A stretch of 41,115 nt of DNA from assembly GCA_015234045.1 (NCBI GenBank), contig JADFWU010000025.1:1-41115 (forward strand), read 5' to 3'. The stretch comes from Magnetococcales bacterium (GTDB lineage: Bacteria; Pseudomonadota; Magnetococcia; Magnetococcales; JADFWU01). The translations under genes were made by a program, and so were the position numbers. The notes beneath the pieces are model-generated. The model was not told the DNA's origin. It saw only the letters and a list, made by a program, of their open reading frames with translations, and did no database searches. How positions within the stretch are numbered: the first letter of the stretch is position 1; each line of letters opens with the position of its first letter. Positions 6,707 through 15,960 of this stretch are shown here, piece by piece.

Positions 6707-7788
6707 TGTCTGAGGATTCTGAACAAACTGTCCATTCCAAGTTATTGCTTGGAATTAAGGCATCATTGATTTTACTGGTGGTTTCACCTTTCCTGGTGGC
6801 TTTGTTGCCGTTATGGGTGATCCATGCCAGCCGTGAAAAACGGTTGGGACGCAAACCGGTTATGCCCTTGCGGATGTTGATTCAATACATCCGCCGAGGG
6901 CGGCAAGAGCGTCCATTGTTCACCTATGAACCAGCCGAAGAGGGGGTGCCGCCGTCTGTGTCAACACCGGTTGAAATAAAGGCACAAGCGTCAGAATCCC
7001 TTTCTGAACAACCGATTGTAAAGAAAACAGATCAATTGGTAGAAACAACTTCACAAATAACCGGCCTGACCGGTGTGGCTTTGGTAACCGGTGGTTCGCA
7101 TCGTTTGGGTAGGATGATCTGTGAAACATTGGCGGAATCCGGTCTTGCTGTTGCCGTGGGCTACTATAATTCGAAAAAAGAAGCCGAATCAGTAGCCGCA
7201 GGGATTGAAAAACGGGGTGGTAAAGCGGCTGCATTTAAAATCGATCTGAATATGCCCGCGCTGTTGGAAAGTACGGTGAATGAGGTTGCACGCTCCCTCG
7301 GACCGATTACCGTATTGATTAATAATGCTTCTGTATTTTTACCAACGCCCATAGAAAATCCCAATTGGGAAGTGATGGAGCGTCAGTTCAGAATCAACCT
7401 GATGGCACCGCTATGGCTGGGTTTGAAAGTGGGTGGTTTGATGGGCGAGCAGGGCGGATGCATCGTAAATATCGGAGATATTTGGGGGCAGCGTCCTCTG
7501 AAAGATTACGCTACTTATAGTACTACGCAGGCAGGCATGACTATGGTCACGCAGACGTTGGCACGTGAGCTTGCGCCAGCAGTTCGGGTGAATGGTATCG
7601 CGCCGGGTGGTATCATTGCGCCAGATGATGTTAAAGGAGCAGAACGCTATCGGGTATTGCTATCACGCACGCCGCTGGCAGCTCAGGCCGGTCCTGATGA
7701 TGTGTTGGCACTTATCCGCACTTTTTTGACGACCTCTTATTTGACTGGCTGTATAATTCCTGTGGATGGTGGTCGGAGTCTGGTTTAG
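6706..7788 (+). CDS. Membrane-anchored SDR, pteridine-reductase-like, active-site Lys replaced
   Basis: 360 residues. One hydrophobic segment (about 15-38) and a polar linker precede a C-terminal short-chain dehydrogenase/reductase domain from about residue 118. The cofactor loop is TGGSHRLGR and NNAS is present. The active-site segment NIGDIWGQRPLKDY...TYSTTQAG follows the PTR1/FolM pattern, where Asp (D258) takes the place of the usual Ser and Tyr is Y271. Position 275, the invariant Lys of YxxxK, is Gln (codon CAG 7528-7530). Reduced or altered chemistry is therefore possible. A dihydropteridine-type substrate is an inference from the D-Y pattern. The N-terminal membrane anchor is unusual for FolM. 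The start overlaps the xerD stop (TGATG). Confidence 0.8.
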   Translation: MSEDSEQTVHSKLLLGIKASLILLVVSPFLVALLPLWVIHASREKRLGRKPVMPLRMLIQYIRRGRQERPLFTYEPAEEGVPPSVSTPVEIKAQASESLSEQPIVKKTDQLVETTSQITGLTGVALVTGGSHRLGRMICETLAESGLAVAVGYYNSKKEAESVAAGIEKRGGKAAAFKIDLNMPALLESTVNEVARSLGPITVLINNASVFLPTPIENPNWEVMERQFRINLMAPLWLGLKVGGLMGEQGGCIVNIGDIWGQRPLKDYATYSTTQAGMTMVTQTLARELAPAVRVNGIAPGGIIAPDDVKGAERYRVLLSRTPLAAQAGPDDVLALIRTFLTTSYLTGCIIPVDGGRSLV

Positions 7789-7976
7789 ATCAAACTCTGG
7801 CTATTTCGCGTTAACATGTTGAATCCTCTCTTTATTGTCCTATATCTATTCCCTCCTGAACTCTGAATGTTCTTTAATGGAACAATTTTTGCTTTTCAAT
7901 AATGCGTTATGACAAATTTCAGCTCTGGGCTGATTTTTTCTGACCTGTTGTACATTGAGGATTGGAAAGTGAAACC

Positions 7977-9950
7977 ATGTTTCAAGGAATGCGGGTTCAA
8001 AATCGTCTGACAATCATTGGAATTATCGCCACACTGGGATTGTTGATCATCGGTGCGCTTAGTTGTGTGCAGGAGAGCAACGGCCGAACATCGCGTTCCG
8101 ATCAACAGCAGTGGATGACCATTCATCACGTGTTAACCGATGTGCAATCCCGACAGCAGACTGCTCAGATTTGGTTTGATCGTGCATTTAGATTGGGTAT
8201 GGTGATGGGTAAAAACCCTTCGCTACGCCAAAACTATCAACAAGCGCGTGGTCGGTTTGTCGATAGCAGCAATCAAGGACTTCAACAGGTTCAAAATATA
8301 CCTCATCAGCAGATACAAGCGATGGGACTGAACATAAGATCAGAACAATTGCGTCAACAGTGGAATGATTGGCACCATGGTGCCCAATCTATTTTAACAT
8401 ATTTAGATCAAGGTGATGTGCGAGAAGCGCATAGGTTGGGTGATCAGGTTGAACGGGATGGCGATTCCGTTCATGATGAAATCACCAGCCGTATCCAACG
8501 TTTTATGGACCTTGGCAGTCATGTTAAACAAAAGAGTCAGGATGGTTCCGCCAATATTTGGTTGATGGCAGTTGGGTTGGTCATTATTGTCGGATTAATC
8601 TGGATAGTGATTATTGGTGTCAATCGTGGATTGATCAATCAGCTTGGCGGCGATCTGTTGGATCTTGAAACGTTGATTGAGCAGCTTTTGGATGCTCCTT
8701 CACAGGTTCAAATCCGGGATGGTCGGGGCCTGATCGGTCGGATTGGATTGCTTGCGGATCGGGTAAAGAACTCTCTGGATAGCGATAGGCAACAGAGTGA
8801 TTCCACTCGCCAACGTATTTCTGGAATGATGCAGTCACTCTCTGATCTGATGGATCAAGTCATTGCTATTACAGATACCGCTGAACAGACTAAACTGGAT
8901 AGCGATTTACTGAACCGCTCTATAAAAGAGATTGGATCAGTGATGGATCTGAAAGCAAATGCACTGACTGTGTTGACCGAGTCAGCCACAAACACGCTGC
9001 ATGAGTTTCGGTCAATATCCAATGCAGCGGAGTCGGTACACACAGCGCTGATTCCAGCTGCTACTACCAGTGAACAGACCGATAGCCATATGCAACAAGC
9101 GCTGGAAACCGTGGAAGGCACCAGCAGTCAGGTGGACTCTGTTTCCCGTTCACTGGGTGATATTACCAATTCAGTCAAAGAGGTTCGGGTTCAGTGTCAG
9201 AACGCGTCCAGTGAGTCAGAACTGGCCGATCAACTGGCCCGTAAGAATGCGGCAATCATGGAGCGCCTTTCTCTCTCTGGTCAGGAAATTGGCAAAGTGG
9301 TGGCCGTGATCAATACCATTGCTGAACAGACCAATATGCTGGCACTTAATGCTTCCATCGAAGCAGCAGGTGCTGGAGAGGCTGGTAAAGGGTTTGCCGT
9401 GGTGGCCAATGAGGTGAAAGATTTGGCACGTCAGACCGCCGATGCCACGCAGATGATCTCTACAAAAGTCGATGAAATCCGCTCAATTTCCGATGAAGTA
9501 TCCGAAGCCGCTGGGCAGGTGACCGAAACAATTGCCAGAATCAATGCATCCAACCAAGAGATTTTGTACGCTATTGATGCTCAGAGTGAAAATATAAAGA
9601 CAATCTCGGATGCCATGATTGAAGTCAGTGCAGGTAGCCAGGTATTGACAGACCAAGTTCGGCAATCTAGTGCTGGTGTTTCCGAAGTTCATGGAACTAT
9701 TAGACAGATTGCCATTCAAATATCAGATGTAAGTCAGTCTGTAGACTTGAGTGGATCAAACATGGATACCATTGCCAGTCGGTTGGATTCAGTCCATTCT
9801 GAAACAGATGATATGCGCTTGAGCATGGGTAAACTCATTGAATCCATGTCTAAAGTGACAGACTCTGTACAGTATCTACGCGATGGTGCTCGCGCTGCTC
9901 GTAAATCGGGCCAGTATCTGTTATCTCAGTTACAAATTAATTCTCAATGA
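7977..9950 (+). CDS. Methyl-accepting chemotaxis protein 1, four-helix-type periplasmic sensor
   Basis: Transmembrane chemoreceptor of 657 residues. TM1 is at about residues 8-28. A helical periplasmic domain rich in Gln and charged residues (about 29-190) resembles a four-helix-bundle ligand domain. TM2 (about 194-216) is followed by a divergent HAMP-like segment and a long cytoplasmic coiled coil. The kinase-control tip [20 protein letters not shown] is present, with Gly where most receptors have Arg (EAAGAGE rather than EAARAGE); the next gene shares this variant. ATG 7977 is chosen (GGAAAG 6 bases upstream) over TTG 7962. No C-terminal CheR-binding pentapeptide is evident. The ligand is unknown. 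Confidence 0.93.
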   Translation: MFQGMRVQNRLTIIGIIATLGLLIIGALSCVQESNGRTSRSDQQQWMTIHHVLTDVQSRQQTAQIWFDRAFRLGMVMGKNPSLRQNYQQARGRFVDSSNQGLQQVQNIPHQQIQAMGLNIRSEQLRQQWNDWHHGAQSILTYLDQGDVREAHRLGDQVERDGDSVHDEITSRIQRFMDLGSHVKQKSQDGSANIWLMAVGLVIIVGLIWIVIIGVNRGLINQLGGDLLDLETLIEQLLDAPSQVQIRDGRGLIGRIGLLADRVKNSLDSDRQQSDSTRQRISGMMQSLSDLMDQVIAITDTAEQTKLDSDLLNRSIKEIGSVMDLKANALTVLTESATNTLHEFRSISNAAESVHTALIPAATTSEQTDSHMQQALETVEGTSSQVDSVSRSLGDITNSVKEVRVQCQNASSESELADQLARKNAAIMERLSLSGQEIGKVVAVINTIAEQTNMLALNASIEAAGAGEAGKGFAVVANEVKDLARQTADATQMISTKVDEIRSISDEVSEAAGQVTETIARINASNQEILYAIDAQSENIKTISDAMIEVSAGSQVLTDQVRQSSAGVSEVHGTIRQIAIQISDVSQSVDLSGSNMDTIASRLDSVHSETDDMRLSMGKLIESMSKVTDSVQYLRDGARAARKSGQYLLSQLQINSQ

Positions 9951-10010
9951 TTCACAGAGTCGCTATAATAATTATTAACTGTTAATAAACCAGGCAAGTA
10001 GGAGAACGTG

Positions 10011-12155
10011 ATGTCCGCTCTGAAGGATATGAACTTCGGGGTTAAGATCATCTTAGCTGTGATCTTAATCGTCATCATTGGGATGGCTTCAATCTTTGTA
10101 TTTGTTAAAAAACAGATTGAAGCAGAAGCATTTGCAGCCATGCTGGATGAGGCTCGGATGGTCACCATCCAGGCGGATGCCGCACGGGATTATGTTTCTG
10201 CAATGGGCCAAGACAAGGTGTTTGATAATACGCTTATCAAAGAGGCTCAGGCCCATATTCGTGCCAGCGGTGCCCGAACCACCGAAGAGATTATTAAGGC
10301 GGTTCGTTCAGCGCGAATCTATAAAACGATTCCCATCGTTGCCGGTTGGAGTGTCGCACAACAAAAAGCTGATGATGCGCTCTATGATTTCAGGGTGGTG
10401 CGTATTAATGCACGTAACCCAAAAAATGAAGCAACGCCTCTTGAGCGTAGCATGCTGGAAGAGATGAGTCAGAAGAATCTCGAAGAGTATTGGATTATTG
10501 ATGAAGAAGTCAATGCAATCCGCTATATGCGTCCTGTGGTTCTGGATAAAGCATGTATGATTTGCCATGGTACTAAGAAGGACTATCCGCCAGGAAATGG
10601 CTATGATCCACTCGGTATCAAGATGGAAGGTTGGCAGCAAGGTGAACAACGTGGTGCCTTTGAGATCATCTTCCACCTGGATCATATGCAGCACATTGTC
10701 AACACGACTTTGATACAGCTCTCTATTTTGGCTCTGGTTGTTTTGGTGGTAGTCGGCTGGTTGGTTTCCTTCCTGATCAATCGGTTGGCCATTCGGCCGG
10801 TGCGTCAGGTGCGCCATCTGTTAGGTCAAGTCGCTGAAGGTGATTTGACAGTTCAGATTCCCACTACCAACAGTACTGATGATATCGGGCAGATGGTTTA
10901 TGCGACTGGAGATATGGTCGCTAATCTAAGGGATATCATGACTCAAGTATCCGAAAATGCAGGCAAGTTGACTGCCGCTTCCGGTGAGTTGAGCAGTGTG
11001 TCTGGCAAAATGTCTGAAGGTGCTGGCTCCATGAGTTCAGAAGCTTCTCGTGTGGCGCAATCAGCAGGTGAGATGAGTGAGAATATGAACACCATCTCTG
11101 CCGCAGCTGAAGAGGCGAATGCCAATATGGCAACGATCTCCTCTTCTGCCGAACAGGCCAGTTCCAACATGACCACTATTTCAGCTGCCGCTGAAGAGGC
11201 AAGTATCAACCTTTCAACCGTTGCTGCGGCTTCTGAAGAGGCCAGTACCAGCATGAGTTATGTGGAACAGGCTGCCGAGCGTACCAGTGGCAGTGTGAAC
11301 CGGGTTGCCTCATCCATTGATGAGATGAACGCCTCCATTGCTCAAGTGCGCTCACAGTGTGAGACAGCCTCCAGTGAGTCTCAACAAGCCAGTCAGCATG
11401 CCATGAGCAATTCACAGGTCATGGCACGCCTGGCTAAGTCTGCACAGGAAATTGGTAATGTGGTTGAGATAATCAATAATATTGCTGAACAGACCAATAT
11501 GTTGGCGTTAAACGCCTCCATTGAGGCGGCTGGTGCTGGTGAAGCAGGCAAAGGATTCGCGGTGGTTGCCAATGAAGTTAAGGATCTGGCACGTCAGACT
11601 GGTGATGCCACTAACATGATCTCTGAGAAGATTGATGAAATTCAGAGTATATCAACAGAAGTGACACATGTCGCCGAGGAAGTAGCCAACATTATCAACC
11701 GCATCAATGACTCTAATCAGGAGATTCTGAGCGCCGTTGATAACCAGAATGATAATGTGTCCGAGGTGTCTCGCTCAATGGGTGAGGTTTCTGAAGAGAC
11801 CGGTGAGGTGACACGTCGGGTTAATGAATCAGCTGGTGGTATTGCTGAAGTTACACGGAACGTCAGTGAAATTTCAGCGGGTATTTCTGAAGTAACACGC
11901 AATGTGAGTGAAGCATCCATCGGCATCGAAGAGATGGCACGTAGTGTCCGTGAAGCGAGTCAGGGTAATGCTGAGATCACTCAGAATGTTTCAAATGCGG
12001 CACGTGCTTCTGATGAGATCGCAGGCTCAATCAACAGTGTTGAAGGCGCTGCTGGAGAGATTACCGGCCTGAGTCAAACAGTGTCTGACCGTGCTGGTGA
12101 TATGGCACGGGTTGCCGCAGAGTTGGATCAGATGTTGGCTAAGTTTCGGATTTGA
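10011..12155 (+). CDS. Methyl-accepting chemotaxis protein 2 with heme-binding DUF3365-like sensor
   Basis: Chemoreceptor of 714 residues. TM1 is at about 10-32. The periplasmic domain (about 35-225) is of the Tll0287/DUF3365 type, with one c-type heme motif C182-M-I-C185-H186 followed by the [14 protein letters not shown] stretch. TM2 (about 230-255), HAMP and a long signalling coiled coil follow. The tip centres on E511 ([18 protein letters not shown]). Four 14-residue repeats (358-413, NMxTISxxAEEAxx) on the descending helix are matched by four 14-residue repeats (610-665, [14 protein letters not shown]) on the ascending helix, symmetric about E511. GGAG lies 6 bases before ATG 10011. A redox, oxygen or nitric oxide signal is inferred from the heme site. 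The gene follows MCP1 by 60 bases. Confidence 0.93.
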   Translation: MSALKDMNFGVKIILAVILIVIIGMASIFVFVKKQIEAEAFAAMLDEARMVTIQADAARDYVSAMGQDKVFDNTLIKEAQAHIRASGARTTEEIIKAVRSARIYKTIPIVAGWSVAQQKADDALYDFRVVRINARNPKNEATPLERSMLEEMSQKNLEEYWIIDEEVNAIRYMRPVVLDKACMICHGTKKDYPPGNGYDPLGIKMEGWQQGEQRGAFEIIFHLDHMQHIVNTTLIQLSILALVVLVVVGWLVSFLINRLAIRPVRQVRHLLGQVAEGDLTVQIPTTNSTDDIGQMVYATGDMVANLRDIMTQVSENAGKLTAASGELSSVSGKMSEGAGSMSSEASRVAQSAGEMSENMNTISAAAEEANANMATISSSAEQASSNMTTISAAAEEASINLSTVAAASEEASTSMSYVEQAAERTSGSVNRVASSIDEMNASIAQVRSQCETASSESQQASQHAMSNSQVMARLAKSAQEIGNVVEIINNIAEQTNMLALNASIEAAGAGEAGKGFAVVANEVKDLARQTGDATNMISEKIDEIQSISTEVTHVAEEVANIINRINDSNQEILSAVDNQNDNVSEVSRSMGEVSEETGEVTRRVNESAGGIAEVTRNVSEISAGISEVTRNVSEASIGIEEMARSVREASQGNAEITQNVSNAARASDEIAGSINSVEGAAGEITGLSQTVSDRAGDMARVAAELDQMLAKFRI

Positions 12156-12188
12156 TTTAGCCGAATAAGCAATAAGGGCCACGGAAAA

Positions 12189-12221
12189 AGCCGTCTATCA
12201 TTTGTTAGACGGCTTTTTTTT
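12189..12221 (+). terminator. Rho-independent terminator after MCP2
   Basis: A perfect 8-bp stem AGCCGTCT/AGACGGCT (12189-12196 and 12207-12214) has a 10-nt loop and a T8 tail. It ends the chemoreceptor transcript and abuts the first copy of the dispersed repeat. Confidence 0.93.
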
Positions 12222-12362
12222 GATGAAAATTCAACAGTCAGCCGTTCCGGCCCTGATGATGTTTTCGCTCTGATGATCTGATTCGCATATCAAAAGCGGT
12301 ACAAAAACATCACCAGGGCCTTCACTCAGGTTGGGCGTTGTTGTCTTATTTTGGGTCGAAGT
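12222..12362 (+). repeat. Dispersed ~145-bp inverted-repeat element, copy 1
   Basis: Homologous along its length to copies at 19556-19703 and 33888-34032. Shared blocks are AACAGTCAGCCGTTCC, GCTCTGATGATCTG, GCATATCAAAAGCGGT, AAAAACATCACCAGGGC and TTTTGGGTCGAA. The central inverted repeat is weaker here (CCCTGATGATGTTTTCGC against ACAAAAACATCACCAGGG). The left terminal repeat merges with the T-run of the preceding terminator. It ends about 10 bases from the rnpB 3' end. Confidence 0.85.
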
Positions 12363-12369
12363 CATTGTA

Positions 12370-12754
<385 letters not shown>

Positions 12755-12760
12755 GGAAAA

Positions 12761-12789
12761 ACTTTAGGCTACACCGTGCCGTATGGCAA
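12761..12789 (-). promoter_or_regulatory. Predicted rnpB promoter
   Basis: On the minus strand, -35 TTGCCA (12789-12784), a 17-bp spacer and -10 TAAAGT (12766-12761) place +1 at about 12754, exactly where the P1 stem begins. The agreement with the RNA 5' end supports the call. Confidence 0.65.
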
Positions 12790-12830
12790 GCTATCGTAAT
12801 CAATTAAATGGTACTGACAGAGGATTCATC

Positions 12831-13667
12831 ATGTCTGATCACAAGATTCAACAGGTAGCACAGTTGATTAGCGATGCCGATGCACTTCTGATAACCGCTG
12901 GTGCAGGTATGGGTGTGGACTCCGGTTTACCTGATTTTCGTGGTAATGAAGGGTTTTGGAACGCCTATCCACCCATGCGAAAACTAGGACTCTCTTTTGT
13001 GGATATGGCCAATCCCGGTTGGTTTGAACAAGATCCCGCGCTGGCTTGGGGCTTTTATGGTCATCGCATGGCTCTCTATCGCGCCACCCAGCCCCATGCA
13101 GGATTCGCGCTATTGAAGTCTTGGGGCTTGGCCAAAAAAGAGAGTTACTTTGTTTTTACTTCCAATGTAGATGGTCAATTCCAGCTGGCAGGATTTCCAG
13201 AGGGTCGTATAGAAGAGTGTCACGGCTCTATTCACCATCTCCAATGTGTCAAACCCTGTAGCAATGCCATATGGTCGGCTGAAGGAATTGATGTGTCAGT
13301 CAACCCGGAAACCTTTAGAGCAGAGGGTGACCTGCCACGATGTCCATCTTGTGGTGCGTTGGCGCGACCTAATATTCTGATGTTTGGTGATTGGGACTGG
13401 ATTGCAGAGCGCTCATCAGCACAAGCTGTCCGCCTGAAAAATTGGATTGCCACCGTGCACTCTCGCCAAGCCAAGCTGGCTGTTATAGAAATGGGGGCCG
13501 GTGGGGCGGTGCCAACTGTACGCCAATTTTCTGAACAGATGGCTCAACCTCAAGGAAATTATCTCATCCGTATTAATCCACGGGATACTGAGGTGCCTTT
13601 GTCGCGGCATATGGGATTGGCAATGGGGTCGGTAGAAGCACTGGAAAGAATATCAATAATTTATTAA
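12831..13667 (+). CDS. SIR2-family NAD-dependent protein deacetylase
   Basis: Sirtuin-like protein of 278 residues that would remove acyl groups from lysines using NAD. The Rossmann signature is ITAGAGMGVDSGLPDFRG (21-38). TSNVDGQFQ (110-118) replaces the usual TQNVDGLHQ. The catalytic His is H131 in ECHGSIHH. Four zinc-site cysteines are present: C139, C143, C171 and C174. GNYLIRINPRDTEVP near the C-terminus corresponds to the NAD-ribose segment. ATG 12831 has GAGGA 8 bases upstream and follows the rnpB promoter divergently. The NVD motif and zinc site are intact, so activity is plausible. The substrate is unknown. Confidence 0.88.
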   Translation: MSDHKIQQVAQLISDADALLITAGAGMGVDSGLPDFRGNEGFWNAYPPMRKLGLSFVDMANPGWFEQDPALAWGFYGHRMALYRATQPHAGFALLKSWGLAKKESYFVFTSNVDGQFQLAGFPEGRIEECHGSIHHLQCVKPCSNAIWSAEGIDVSVNPETFRAEGDLPRCPSCGALARPNILMFGDWDWIAERSSAQAVRLKNWIATVHSRQAKLAVIEMGAGGAVPTVRQFSEQMAQPQGNYLIRINPRDTEVPLSRHMGLAMGSVEALERISIIY

Positions 13668-13699
13668 CAATTATTCATTGACAATAAATATATAACATG

Positions 13700-13728
13700 T
13701 TGACCCTATTAATAAAGTTAAATAACAT
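13700..13728 (+). promoter_or_regulatory. Candidate promoter of the lysozyme gene
   Basis: The 90-bp gap after the sirtuin gene is strikingly AT-rich and contains TTGACC, a 17-bp spacer and TAACAT, 31 bases before the lysozyme start. A second TTGACA at 13678 has no well-spaced -10 box. Confidence 0.4.
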
Positions 13729-13758
13729 ATATGATAAATTAACTTTTAGGAGGGGTCG

Positions 13759-14193
13759 ATGGCGGAACTTAATATGCAACAAATGCTGAAACAGCTGGTT
13801 CTTCACGAAGGCATGAGAACAAAGCCCTATAAATGTACAGCGGGTAAATTAACCATTGGTGTGGGGCGTAATCTGGATGATGTGGGTATCTCAGAGGATG
13901 AGGCTCATTATTTGCTCGCCAATGATGTTGATAAAGCCGCACGTGAGGTCGAAGAGCGGATTCCTGCCTATGCCAGGCTTGATGAGGTACGCAAACGGGT
14001 ACTCGTTGATATGGCCTTTAACATGGGTGTCGGTGGCATGATGAATTTTAAAAACATGCTGGCTGCGCTGGAGCGTGGTGATTATGCCACAACCGCCAAA
14101 GAGATGTTGGATAGTCGTTGGGCGCGGCAGGTTGGAAATCGGTCACAACGTTTGGCGGTGATGATGGAGACCGGTATAGATCAAATAGCATAG
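13759..14193 (+). CDS. T4-type lysozyme (GH24 family)
   Basis: Muramidase-like protein of 144 residues that would cleave the MurNAc-GlcNAc bond in peptidoglycan. The catalytic pattern E-x8-(D/C)-x5-T is exact: E17 (HEG), C26 (YKC) and T32 (KLTIGVGRNL). Cys in place of the T4 Asp20 is a natural variant in many phage endolysins. The C-terminal half has the family segments DMAFNMGVGG and SRWARQVGNRSQRLA. There is no signal peptide and no holin or spanin next to it, so it is either a lone phage-derived gene or a domesticated cytoplasmic form. The Shine-Dalgarno AGGAGG sits 5 bases before ATG 13759, among the strongest in the window. Confidence 0.9.
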   Translation: MAELNMQQMLKQLVLHEGMRTKPYKCTAGKLTIGVGRNLDDVGISEDEAHYLLANDVDKAAREVEERIPAYARLDEVRKRVLVDMAFNMGVGGMMNFKNMLAALERGDYATTAKEMLDSRWARQVGNRSQRLAVMMETGIDQIA

Positions 14194-14205
14194 GGCGTGT
14201 TGTCT

Positions 14206-14239
14206 GGGAGAGGTCAGGCAACAGGTTCTGACCTCTCCC
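14206..14239. terminator. Bidirectional hairpin between lysozyme and M48 peptidase genes
   Basis: A perfect 12-bp stem GGGAGAGGTCAG/CTGACCTCTCCC with a 10-nt loop lies between two convergent genes, 13 bases from one stop and 7 from the other. No long T-run follows, but the position and stability favour termination in both directions. Confidence 0.75.
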
Positions 14240-14245
14240 GGGAAT

Positions 14246-15163
14246 TTATACGTTAATCGTTGGGAATTTTTCTTTTAATTCAGCCCAGCCCGGTGGATCA
14301 GTAGGTTTGACTGTTCGTGTTTCCACTTTGCGTCCAGCCTTCTCCAACTCTGTAATTCGATCAACGGTTCCTGGATGGGTAGAGAACAGTGATGTTGTCT
14401 GTTTGGAACTGCTTGGATAGATTTTCAACAGTGTCTTAAAGAAGTCTGCCGAGCGCATGGGATCAAGGCCCGTTTTGGTAAAGACCGAAATGATGTGCTG
14501 ATCTGCTTCAAACTCATGCGTACGTGAATAGCCTGCGGTCACCAGCCCAAACAGTGGTCCTTCCAGTGCTTTATAGATCTCATCGGTCAATCCACCACCA
14601 CCGCCCAGATAGTGTTCCAATACCATTTTTCCTGCACTGCCAGCCGCTTTCATGAAGGTTTTGGAGCGCATCTGTTTGATGCCATGACTCAACTCTGCAT
14701 GACCCACTTCATGGGCAATGACCGATCCCAATGCTGAAGGGTGATCAACATAGTGCAGCAGCTTGCTGTTGACCGCCATCTTGCCGCCCGGCAACGCCCA
14801 GGCATTGACTTGATCACTTTGGACCAGACGAATTTCCCAAGGCAGTTTTTTACGTTTACTGGTGGCGATGATCGGTTCGGAAAATTTGGCCAGTGCCTCT
14901 TGTGCTGTACGGTCTGGATAGAGGCCGCCACTCTGTTTCAGATAGGGTTCGAAATATTGCGTGCCGATCTGTATTTCCGACTCTTCCTTATTGAAATATG
15001 TCTTGGCCAAAGACATGGCGCCACCAAGCAGTTCCTTGGCGCTGTCGCTGGCCAGAAATTCAAATCCAGCCGATGCAGGAGAGGCGGCCAGGATGCCAAG
15101 TCCACCAGTTAAAGCCAATACTTTTCTGCGGGATACCTGTTTATTTAGAAGAGCGTCACTCAT
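14246..15163 (-). CDS. Tat-exported M48-family zinc metallopeptidase
   Basis: Periplasmic peptidase of 305 residues. The N-terminus has a twin-arginine signal (SRRKVLALTG, residues 11-20, then a hydrophobic stretch ending ASPASA). The zinc motif is HEVGH (H151, E152, H155) and the third ligand is E217 in EFEAD. This is the layout of the LoiP/BepA-like group of M48 enzymes, which degrade or chaperone misfolded outer-membrane proteins; that role is inferred. A poly-Gly stretch (residues 187-191) is probably a loop. No transmembrane helices or TPR repeats are visible. A weak AAGGTG precedes the ATG. The gene converges with the lysozyme gene. Confidence 0.9.
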   Translation of the reverse strand: MSDALLNKQVSRRKVLALTGGLGILAASPASAGFEFLASDSAKELLGGAMSLAKTYFNKEESEIQIGTQYFEPYLKQSGGLYPDRTAQEALAKFSEPIIATSKRKKLPWEIRLVQSDQVNAWALPGGKMAVNSKLLHYVDHPSALGSVIAHEVGHAELSHGIKQMRSKTFMKAAGSAGKMVLEHYLGGGGGLTDEIYKALEGPLFGLVTAGYSRTHEFEADQHIISVFTKTGLDPMRSADFFKTLLKIYPSSSKQTTSLFSTHPGTVDRITELEKAGRKVETRTVKPTDPPGWAELKEKFPTINV

Positions 15164-15402
15164 GATCGGTCACACCTTGTTAAATTGAGGGAGGATTTTA
15201 AAATTGTCATGGATAAGCTGTGTAAATGTCCATGCTGTTTGATCAATTTTTTCACCAAAAAAACACGATTCAAGATCTGTTGCTCACGTGAATTCGATAT
15301 TGGGTCGAAATCTTACTGCAAGATCAGTATAATGGAACCATCACTCGCAGCAAAGCAGAGATGTAACCTTTACTGATATCGGATTGTCGCCAGGAGTGAC
15401 TC

Positions 15403-15825
15403 ATGAATATAATAATCAAATACGTCATTATAGCCGCTATCGCTGTGTTCGGTCTTGTTATGAGTATGAATTTGTTGGGCAAGGATTCCGGTGATGGCTG
15501 GATCGGAGCGTTACTTGTTTTAGGCATGTGTGGCTTTGCCATCTACGGTATTCTTTTTCCTTCTTCCAAAAGGGGAGATGGAGATGAAGAAGATAATGAG
15601 CCTTTTGAGAGTGAATATGTTTCTGATCCAGATCGGATTACTCGCTCAACAAGTCGTGTTGATGAAATGGACGAGGTACTAGAGTCCCATCAAAATAAAG
15701 GTCATGATTCAGATCATGACCGCGACAGACGAAGTGGTGTTGGTGGTGGGGACAGTGCAGACAGAAATGATGACAGAGGCGGTGATGGTGGCGGCGGTGG
15801 TGATGGCGGTGGTGACGGTGATTGA
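15403..15825 (+). CDS. Small membrane protein with acidic Asp/Gly-rich tail, unknown
   Basis: No family recognised. It has 140 residues, with two hydrophobic helices (about 4-23 and 34-52) and a hydrophilic tail. The tail begins with an acidic DEEDNEPFESEY stretch, continues with many Arg/Asp/Ser, and ends with about 25 residues almost entirely of Gly and Asp. AGGAG lies 8 bases before ATG 15403. The clean start, the membrane pattern and consistent codon use support a real gene, although the 3' end is low-complexity DNA (GGTGATGGC-like triplets). It is divergent from the M48 gene across a 239-bp gap in which nothing else convincing was seen. A metal-binding or surface-charged tail is only a speculation. 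Confidence 0.6.
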   Translation: MNIIIKYVIIAAIAVFGLVMSMNLLGKDSGDGWIGALLVLGMCGFAIYGILFPSSKRGDGDEEDNEPFESEYVSDPDRITRSTSRVDEMDEVLESHQNKGHDSDHDRDRRSGVGGGDSADRNDDRGGDGGGGGDGGGDGD

Positions 15826-15960
15826 TTGAGCGTGGCGTTGTATTCTTGGCAGAGGGTCGCAAAAAAAAATGTCCAATAAGTTTACAAATGTGATCCAATA
15901 ACGGACTCTGTTATTTATAATAAATCGCACTGGTATGTAATTTGTGATCTGAGAGATATC

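Noticed and set aside
15185-15376. 63-codon Cys/Lys-rich frame
   Set aside because: It lies in the divergent gap between the M48 gene and the acidic membrane protein gene, with no good ribosome-binding site and no recognisable family.
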